Both the position numbers and the translations under genes were made by a program. A DNA stretch of 43,743 bases from an uncultured Pelagibacteraceae bacterium (lineage in GTDB: Bacteria > Pseudomonadota > Alphaproteobacteria > Pelagibacterales > Pelagibacteraceae): assembly GCA_902635665.1 (NCBI GenBank), contig CACPOX010000009.1, positions 1 through 43,743 of the forward strand, written 5' to 3'. The number at the start of each line of letters is the position of its first letter. Within the stretch, counting starts at the first letter, position 1. The notes under the pieces were generated by a model that did no database searches, was not told the DNA's origin, and saw nothing but the letters and a program-made list of their open reading frames with translations. Positions 38,688-43,743 of the stretch are shown here, in pieces.

Positions 38688-39071
38688 TTATTTTAAATTT
38701 TTTTTTGCTGCAATCTTATTTCCATCCATATCTCTTATATAAGCATAATAATTACCATCACTTCTTACTCCTGGTGCACCTTCATCAACAGCTCCCTTCG
38801 ACATTGCAATTTCATAAAATTTTTCTACCGCCTCTTTAGATTCTGCCATAATTGTTATTTGTGTTCCATTGCCGAAGGTTGCTGGCTCACCGTTTACAGG
38901 ATCTGTAACGTAGAATTGAGCCTTATCAGGCTCACTTGAATGAGCATAACCAATATATTTTTCTGTTGTTACAGTTTTTTTTAATTTTAAAGGTTCTAGA
39001 ATAGCGTCATAAAACTCACTCGATTTTTTATAATTGTTAGAACCAACCATTACAAAATCTAAAATATTCAT
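38688..39071 (-). CDS. VOC (glyoxalase/dioxygenase-like) family protein
   Basis: 127 residues with two beta-alpha-beta-beta-beta units; FVMVGSNNYKKSSEFYDAIL opens the first and YYAYIRDMDGNKIAA closes the second. It lacks obvious GloA ligand spacing, so the substrate is unknown. It precedes the GFA gene by 13 bases. Confidence 0.85.
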   Translation of the reverse strand: MNILDFVMVGSNNYKKSSEFYDAILEPLKLKKTVTTEKYIGYAHSSEPDKAQFYVTDPVNGEPATFGNGTQITIMAESKEAVEKFYEIAMSKGAVDEGAPGVRSDGNYYAYIRDMDGNKIAAKKNLK

Positions 39072-39089
39072 AAAATAAATTTACTTAGT

Positions 39090-39203
39090 TTAATCTTTTT
39101 TGTTTTTATTTTTTTTTAAAATTTTACTTATTTCATCTACTCTTATCGCAATAGCCAGCATTATTCCTAATATTCCTAATAACAGCCAAGTTTCTAATTC
39201 CAT
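39090..39203 (-). CDS. Small single-span membrane protein (37 codons)
   Basis: ATG at 39203 opens a 37-residue frame. MELETWLLLGILGIMLAIAI forms one membrane helix (about residues 5-20), followed by a charged, lysine-rich cytoplasmic tail (RVDEISKILKKNKNKKD). Ends 18 bases before the VOC gene, same strand. The amphipathic layout is convincing for a small membrane protein, but no family is recognised and no strong ribosome site is seen. Confidence 0.5.
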   Translation of the reverse strand: MELETWLLLGILGIMLAIAIRVDEISKILKKNKNKKD

Positions 39204-39228
39204 AGATTTAAACTATCTCTGGTTGAAG

Positions 39229-39237
39229 TTATCCACA
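39229..39237 (+). promoter_or_regulatory. DnaA-box-like nonamer
   Basis: TTATCCACA matches the consensus DnaA box exactly. It is single, upstream of umuD, so regulation by DnaA or chance are both possible; nothing else suggests an origin. Confidence 0.35.
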
Positions 39238-39260
39238 AGCATACAAAATGTAGTTTGGAT

Positions 39261-39341
39261 GTTCACGTTTTGATTCTCTTTTGATTCAGTTACAGACTCA
39301 AAATACAAACTATTGAGTGTATTGTATAAATGGTCTATAAA
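39261..39341 (+). promoter_or_regulatory. umuDC control region: LexA-like motif and promoter
   Basis: TGTTCACGTTTTGATTCTC (39260-39278) aligns with the recA motif TGTACACATTTTGTTCTC. Best promoter: TTGAGT (39313-39318), 17-base spacer, TATAAA (39336-39341). This -10 lies after the ATG at 39330, so 39360 is the credible umuD start. A weaker alternative is TTGATT (39281-39286), 17 bases, TACAAA (39304-39309). Confidence 0.5.
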
Positions 39342-39359
39342 TTAGAACAAAACAAGAAC

Positions 39360-39755
39360 ATGAAACTAACAATCCCTTATTATCTACATAAAGCAGGCGC
39401 TGGTTTTCCTTCCCCTGCAACCGACTATATCGAAGAAGATATTGATCTGAACATGCATTTAATAAGAAATGTTCCAGCAACTTTCATCATTAGAGTTCAA
39501 GGTAAATCCATGGTCGATGTTGGGATTAATGATGGCGACTTATTGGTGGTTGATAAAAGCTTAAAACCAAAAAACTTTTCAACAGTGATTGCAAATATTC
39601 ATGATGAACTTGTAGTTAAAACTTTAGTTCAAGAAAGAGATAAAAAATTTTTAACTTCTGGATCTAAAGAATTTTCTGACAGAATTTTAATTAACGAAGA
39701 ACAAGATATTTTTATTTGGGGGGTTGTTACTTATGTCATCCATTCAACGTACTAA
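39360..39755 (+). CDS. umuD: UmuD-type S24 peptidase, DNA polymerase V accessory subunit
   Basis: 131 residues from 39360. Self-cleavage is expected between A14 and G15 ([16 protein letters not shown], where E. coli has CGFPSPAADYVE). Catalytic Ser50 in GKSM and Lys87 in VVKTL are present. After RecA-stimulated cleavage, UmuD' binds UmuC. No DNA-binding domain, so it is not LexA. The start at 39330 was rejected because it precedes the best promoter's -10. It overlaps umuC by 23 bases. Confidence 0.93.
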   Translation: MKLTIPYYLHKAGAGFPSPATDYIEEDIDLNMHLIRNVPATFIIRVQGKSMVDVGINDGDLLVVDKSLKPKNFSTVIANIHDELVVKTLVQERDKKFLTSGSKEFSDRILINEEQDIFIWGVVTYVIHSTY

Positions 39756-41010
39756 AAAAATAGCATTAATTGATTGTAATTCTTTTTATGTTTCCTGTGA
39801 AAGATTATTCAATCCTAAAATAAGAAAAAAACCTGTTGTCGTTTTATCTAATAATGATGGTTGTATTATTTCAAGATCAAATGAAGCAAAAGCTTTAGGT
39901 ATTAAAATGGGTGAGCCCTACTTTAAAGCAAAAGATATTATTCTTAAAAACAAAGTTGAAGTTTTTTCATCCAATTATTCTTTGTATGGAGATTTATCTA
40001 GAAGAGTAATGCGAACTCTTAAAAGATTTAATTCAGAAATAGAAGTTTATTCAATTGATGAAGCATTTCTAGATTTGTCAAACTTTCCTGATAATGAAGT
40101 AGAAAAAGTTGGAAAAGAAATTAGAGAGACAGTTTTGCAGTGGACTGGTATTCCAACAAGTATTGGAATAGCAAAAACAAAAACTTTAAGTAAAGTTGCA
40201 AATCATATTGCAAAGAAAAAAAAATCAGGAGTGACAAGTTTAATTGGTATAGATAACTTAGATCCTATTTTAGAAAAAGTTGAAATCAATGATGTCTGGG
40301 GAGTTGGAAGACAGCTAACAAAATTTTATCAAAAGCACGGCATTTATAATGCTAAACAATTAAAAAACAAATCTAATACCTGGATCAAAAAATCTTCAAA
40401 TGTTTTAAGTTCAAGAACTGCAATGGAGCTTAGAGGTATATCTTGTATTGGGTTAGAGACTACGACTACTAAAAGAAAGAGCTGTGTTGTTTCAAGATCA
40501 TTTGGAAAAAGAATTGAAACGTTCCAAGAGTTAAAAGAAGCAGTTGCAAATTATTGTTTAAATGCGTCTGAAAAGATTAGATCTGAGTCTTTAGTTGCAA
40601 AAGCAATTACGGTATTTGTTAGAACCAGCCCTTTCCAAAGAAACTTTGGCTATTATTCAAATGCAAAGACAGTTGATTTTCCTATTGCAACAAACAATAG
40701 TATTGAAACAGTTAAAACAGCAGTTTCAATTTTAGAAAATATTTTTAAAAATGGATATCGTTATCAAAAAGCAGGTGTGATGCTAACAGGATTATCGAAT
40801 GCAAGTGATAAAACAAATTTATTTACTTCTGAAAAAGATGAAAAAATAAATAGTTTGATGCGATCAATTGATAACACTAATCATCGATACGGAAGATCTA
40901 CCTTGAGTGTTGCAAGTGCTGGGGTTCATAAGAAGTGGAATATGCGAAGACAGTATTCTTCTAAAATTGATACGGCTGATTTCTATTGTTTACCAACGAT
41001 TAGAGCATAA
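39733..41010 (+). CDS. umuC: Y-family DNA polymerase V catalytic subunit
   Basis: 425 residues from the ATG at 39733 (a TTG lies three codons upstream). Catalytic blocks [17 protein letters not shown] and [10 protein letters not shown] hold the metal acids; [14 protein letters not shown] and [19 protein letters not shown] are family-typical. The little-finger region and C-terminal tail are present. Performs error-prone translesion synthesis with UmuD'. Ends 10 bases from the convergent ureG stop. Confidence 0.95.
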   Translation: MSSIQRTKKIALIDCNSFYVSCERLFNPKIRKKPVVVLSNNDGCIISRSNEAKALGIKMGEPYFKAKDIILKNKVEVFSSNYSLYGDLSRRVMRTLKRFNSEIEVYSIDEAFLDLSNFPDNEVEKVGKEIRETVLQWTGIPTSIGIAKTKTLSKVANHIAKKKKSGVTSLIGIDNLDPILEKVEINDVWGVGRQLTKFYQKHGIYNAKQLKNKSNTWIKKSSNVLSSRTAMELRGISCIGLETTTTKRKSCVVSRSFGKRIETFQELKEAVANYCLNASEKIRSESLVAKAITVFVRTSPFQRNFGYYSNAKTVDFPIATNNSIETVKTAVSILENIFKNGYRYQKAGVMLTGLSNASDKTNLFTSEKDEKINSLMRSIDNTNHRYGRSTLSVASAGVHKKWNMRRQYSSKIDTADFYCLPTIRA

Positions 41011-41020
41011 TAAAAAAACT

Positions 41021-41632
41021 CTATAGTCCACCTGATGAAAATAAGAATTTAGCAACATCTTCAACACCAATTTGCTTTTTCATCTGGCAAAAAACATAAG
41101 GTAAGCCATTTCGGGCCTTTTTTACATCTTCTTTCATGGTTTCGAGATTAACTTCTACATGGGGAGCTAAATCTGTCTTGTTAATAATTAACAAGTCTGA
41201 TTTTTGAATGGCAGGGCCACCTTTTCTAGGGATATCTCCACCCATACCAACGTCAATAACATAAATAGATAGATCTACTAATTCTGGACTAAAAGTTGCT
41301 GCTAAATTATCTCCACCAGATTCAATTAAAATTAAATCAAGATCAGGAAATTTTTTTTTCATGTTTTCTACAGCAAGCATATTAATTGAAGCATCTTCTC
41401 GGATCGCGGTATGTGGGCATCCTCCTGTTTCAACTCCTTTAATTCTCTCAAGAGGTAAGGCTTGAACTTTCATTAAAAATTCTGCATCCTCTTTTGTATA
41501 AATATCGTTTGATATTACAGCCATAGAAATTTTCTTTGATAAAAATTTACATAATTCTGCAGTCAGACTTGTCTTACCTGCACCAACAGGTCCACCTATA
41601 CCAACTTTTAATGGTCCATTTATATTTTTCAT
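41021..41632 (-). CDS. ureG: Urease accessory GTPase UreG
   Basis: 203 residues. P-loop GPVGAGKT at 14-21, the nickel-binding Cys-Pro-His in [17 protein letters not shown], switch [15 protein letters not shown] and NKTDLAPHV are intact. Hydrolyses GTP to drive nickel delivery to urease. Overlaps the ureF stop by 4 bases; last gene of the ureCEFG run. Confidence 0.97.
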   Translation of the reverse strand: MKNINGPLKVGIGGPVGAGKTSLTAELCKFLSKKISMAVISNDIYTKEDAEFLMKVQALPLERIKGVETGGCPHTAIREDASINMLAVENMKKKFPDLDLILIESGGDNLAATFSPELVDLSIYVIDVGMGGDIPRKGGPAIQKSDLLIINKTDLAPHVEVNLETMKEDVKKARNGLPYVFCQMKKQIGVEDVAKFLFSSGGL

Positions 41633-42309
41633 GTTTTATAAATTCGTGTTTTTAAATTTTCATGCTTGATACTATAGATGTCACTATTAAAACAAATTCC
41701 ACCAAGGTCCTCTAAATTCAAATTTTCACTTTCTTTTTCTATTTCTCTTATTAAATCATAAGTCTGTATAATACAGTCTTGTCCAATTTTTTGTCCAATA
41801 GGTATATGTTTTATACATACATTAATTAGATTTGATACAAAGGATTGTAGATAAGATACTAATGTTAAGTTAAGCGGTATATCAAAATGTTTAGACGCTT
41901 TAGCAACTGCAATTGGATAAGCAGTATTTTCAAGAATTTTAAAATCCCAACTATCAGCTAAAACTTTTCTAAATGCATTGCCCATCTCTATTGACTCTAT
42001 TTTTCTTTCCTTACTTGGACAAAGTGATAGAGCTAGTTCATTTAACTCTTTTCCCTGATAAGTATATTTCATTAAAATTATGTCATTTTTGCCAGTTCCA
42101 TATTTTAAGATACATTTTAAATAATCCAAAATATCTTCTTTTGACTTAATTAAATTATCATTAATCATCGCCTCTAAACCATGAGAATATGAAAAACTTC
42201 CAACAGGAAATGAGGGTGAAAACCAAGTTTGAAGAATTTGTAAAGCTTCTTTTAAATCTTTTTTACTTTTAATTTTAGTGTTTATGGCTATGGGTTCTAC
42301 CAATTCCAT
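41629..42309 (-). CDS. ureF: Urease accessory protein UreF
   Basis: 226 residues, all-helical. [21 protein letters not shown] is the family hallmark block (first 20 residues of it seen around positions 26-46). Links UreG to the UreD-urease complex. The start overlaps the 3' end of ureE by 35 bases; no usable start exists later than residue 3, so the overlap is real. Confidence 0.93.
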   Translation of the reverse strand: MELVEPIAINTKIKSKKDLKEALQILQTWFSPSFPVGSFSYSHGLEAMINDNLIKSKEDILDYLKCILKYGTGKNDIILMKYTYQGKELNELALSLCPSKERKIESIEMGNAFRKVLADSWDFKILENTAYPIAVAKASKHFDIPLNLTLVSYLQSFVSNLINVCIKHIPIGQKIGQDCIIQTYDLIREIEKESENLNLEDLGGICFNSDIYSIKHENLKTRIYKT

Positions 42310-42718
42310 ATGCTCCTCCCTCTGGTTTAAAAGGTCTTAAAACTTTCTTAACCTTTCCACCTAATTTTAATATCATTTTTCTTATTACTTCGTTATACTG
42401 AATAAAAATTCTATCTTTTTCAATTTGGCAAGGCATATGTCTATTTCCAATATGCCAAATCAATTGCATTAAATTTTTTCCTTTTATTTCTAATAAACTT
42501 TCTTTTTTGTTTTTGATTAAAATTAAATTTCCGCTTTGAAGCCTAAAGGCTTGATTTTCTGAAAGTGATTTTGTCTCTGGTAAATTGACTAAAAATTCGA
42601 AACCATTATCTGAAACAAGTTTTTTTCTTCTTAAAAATCGTTCATCATAAGATAAAGATATGTGATCTTTTGCTTTATTTTTGGCTATTTTATTTACTAT
42701 TAAAAAACAATTATCCAT
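42275..42718 (-). CDS. ureE: Urease accessory nickel chaperone UreE
   Basis: 147 residues. LMQLIWHIGNRHMPCQIE contains the conserved nickel-site His of UreE, and [14 protein letters not shown] ends in a short His-containing tail (three His in five residues), much shorter than in Klebsiella. Delivers nickel to urease. Starts 3 bases after the ureC stop and overlaps ureF by 35 bases. Confidence 0.92.
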   Translation of the reverse strand: MDNCFLIVNKIAKNKAKDHISLSYDERFLRRKKLVSDNGFEFLVNLPETKSLSENQAFRLQSGNLILIKNKKESLLEIKGKNLMQLIWHIGNRHMPCQIEKDRIFIQYNEVIRKMILKLGGKVKKVLRPFKPEGGAYGIGRTHSHKH

Positions 42719-42721
42719 AAG

Positions 42722-43743
42722 CTAAAACATAAAATATCTTTGTGCCAAAGGAAGTTCTTTGGCTGGTTCACAGGTAATTATTTCACCATCAGCTTTTACC
42801 TCGTATGTCTCAGGATTAACCTCAATTTTTGGACACTTATTGTTTAAAATCATATCTTTTTTAGAAATGGCTCTTGTGTTTTCTACGGGTAATAAGTCTT
42901 TTCTTATGCTTGCATCTTTTAATGAATTCTTTTCAAGAGCAAGTTTGCTAGTAAAAATTACTGAAGATTTTTCTAACGAAGTCCCAAATGATGAAAACAT
43001 TGGTCTGGTGTATACTGGCTGTGGAGTTGGAATTGATGCATTTGGGTCTCCCATTTGTGCACAAGCTATACTTCCCCCTATTAATATCATTTCTGGCTTT
43101 GCACCAAAAAATGCTGGATCCCATAAAACTAAATCTGCACGTTTATTTTTTTCAATACTGCCAATATGTTTTGAAATTCCATGAGCGATTGCTGGATTAA
43201 TTGTATATTTTGCTAAATATCTTTTAACTCTAAAATTATCATTATCTCCTTTTTCCTCTGGTAAACTTCCTCTTTGAACTTTCATTTTATGTGCAGTTTG
43301 CCAAGTTCTTATTATAACTTCTCCGACTCTTCCCATTGCCTGACTATCTGATGCAATAATTGAAAAAGCACCCATATCATGAAGAATATCTTCTGCTGCG
43401 ATTGTTTCTCTTCTTATTCTACTTTCGGCAAATGCTACATCCTCCGGAATAGATTTATCGAGATGGTGGCAAACCATAAGCATATCTAAATGCTCCTCTA
43501 TTGTATTAACTGTATATGGTCTGGTGGGGTTTGTTGAAGAAGGAATAACGTACTCTTCTCCACAAACTTTAATTATATCTGGTGCATGTCCACCCCCAGC
43601 ACCCTCTGTATGAAAAGCATGAATAGTTCTTTTATTGATTGCTTTTATAGTATTTTCTACAAACCCACTTTCATTTAAAGTGTCTGTGTGAATCATTACT
43701 TGCACATCATTTTTATCAGCAATATTTAAACAATTATCAATTG
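42722..43743 (-). CDS. ureC: Urease alpha subunit, 3' part (5' end outside window)
   Basis: The frame runs off the right edge; about 340 of some 570 residues are seen. A GTG at 43705 is an internal Val, not a start. Visible active-site parts: [26 protein letters not shown] (nickel His), [20 protein letters not shown] (catalytic His on the flap) and [12 protein letters not shown] (nickel Asp). The carbamylated lysine lies outside. Hydrolyses urea to ammonia. ureA, ureB and ureD, if present, must lie beyond the window. Confidence 0.97.
   Translation of the reverse strand, partial: IDNCLNIADKNDVQVMIHTDTLNESGFVENTIKAINKRTIHAFHTEGAGGGHAPDIIKVCGEEYVIPSSTNPTRPYTVNTIEEHLDMLMVCHHLDKSIPEDVAFAESRIRRETIAAEDILHDMGAFSIIASDSQAMGRVGEVIIRTWQTAHKMKVQRGSLPEEKGDNDNFRVKRYLAKYTINPAIAHGISKHIGSIEKNKRADLVLWDPAFFGAKPEMILIGGSIACAQMGDPNASIPTPQPVYTRPMFSSFGTSLEKSSVIFTSKLALEKNSLKDASIRKDLLPVENTRAISKKDMILNNKCPKIEVNPETYEVKADGEIITCEPAKELPLAQRYFMF

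Noticed and set aside
39330..39359. Earlier umuD start at 39330
   Set aside because: That ATG precedes the best -10 box (39336-39341), and the extra residues are not family-like; 39360 fits better.
41006..41026. Possible hairpin between umuC and ureG (AGAG ... CTCT)
   Set aside because: Four-base stem with a long A-rich loop; not a credible terminator.
42759..43184. 141-codon plus-strand frame inside ureC
   Set aside because: Antisense shadow of the conserved urease alpha coding sequence.
1..43743. CRISPR arrays, insertion sequences, prophage genes, tRNA or rRNA genes
   Set aside because: No regularly spaced repeats, transposase or integrase motifs, tRNA cloverleaf blocks or rRNA segments were found when reading both strands.

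Overview
The window is AT-rich and extremely compact. All 48 recognisable protein genes except one (a 37-codon ORF) are clear family members or contain clear motifs, most spacers are 0-40 bases, and no stretch over 300 bases lacks a gene. Gene content, the tandem glycine riboswitch on gcvT, the icd/alaS/recA neighbourhood and the streamlined layout point to a marine alphaproteobacterium of the SAR11 (Pelagibacterales) type. This is inferred from reading the sequence; no database was searched. I saw no tRNA, rRNA, IS element, prophage or CRISPR array.

Layout. 1-5241: the 3' part of a formate dehydrogenase alpha gene, a SelO-type protein AMPylase, a FAD oxidoreductase, TspO and a short-chain dehydrogenase. 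5242-13532 (minus strand): the gcvTHP operon behind a tandem glycine riboswitch. It runs with gaps of 6 bases or less into four lipid-modification genes (COG2907 FAD protein, DUF1365, Cfa-like methyltransferase, DUF3833 lipoprotein). 13535-22810: a 5-oxoproline island (pxpB, pxpC, an EamA exporter, pxpA, a TPR protein, a DUF1445 protein), then a complete branched-chain-type ABC transporter (livF, livG, livM, livH, with the binding-protein gene divergent) ending in a strong terminator. 22864-30779: a TerC-family membrane protein, then a nine-gene minus-strand run, psd-pssA-glycosyltransferase-rlmE-guaB-TPR-guaA-gloA-panB. 30856-36084: icd, alaS and recA. 36085-39203: tolC, a glycerate-kinase-like gene, a GFA protein, a VOC protein and a 37-codon ORF. 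39204-41010: umuDC with its control region. 41021 to the end: urease genes ureG, ureF, ureE and the 3' part of ureC.

How the genes work together. Formate dehydrogenase and glycine cleavage both belong to one-carbon metabolism. The Cfa-like enzyme consumes SAM methyl groups and may be co-transcribed with the glycine cleavage genes. The pxp genes recycle 5-oxoproline to glutamate, and the adjacent transporter may feed them. Urease would supply ammonium from urea. guaB and guaA make GMP; here guaB lacks its usual regulatory CBS domains. recA and umuDC share a LexA-like motif.

Most interesting points: a 12-base exact complement between the riboswitch linker and the gcvT start region, which gives a concrete switching model; the possible read-through from gcvTHP into lipid modification; the 5-oxoproline/DUF1445/ABC island; the CBS-less IMPDH; and the shared SOS-like motif.
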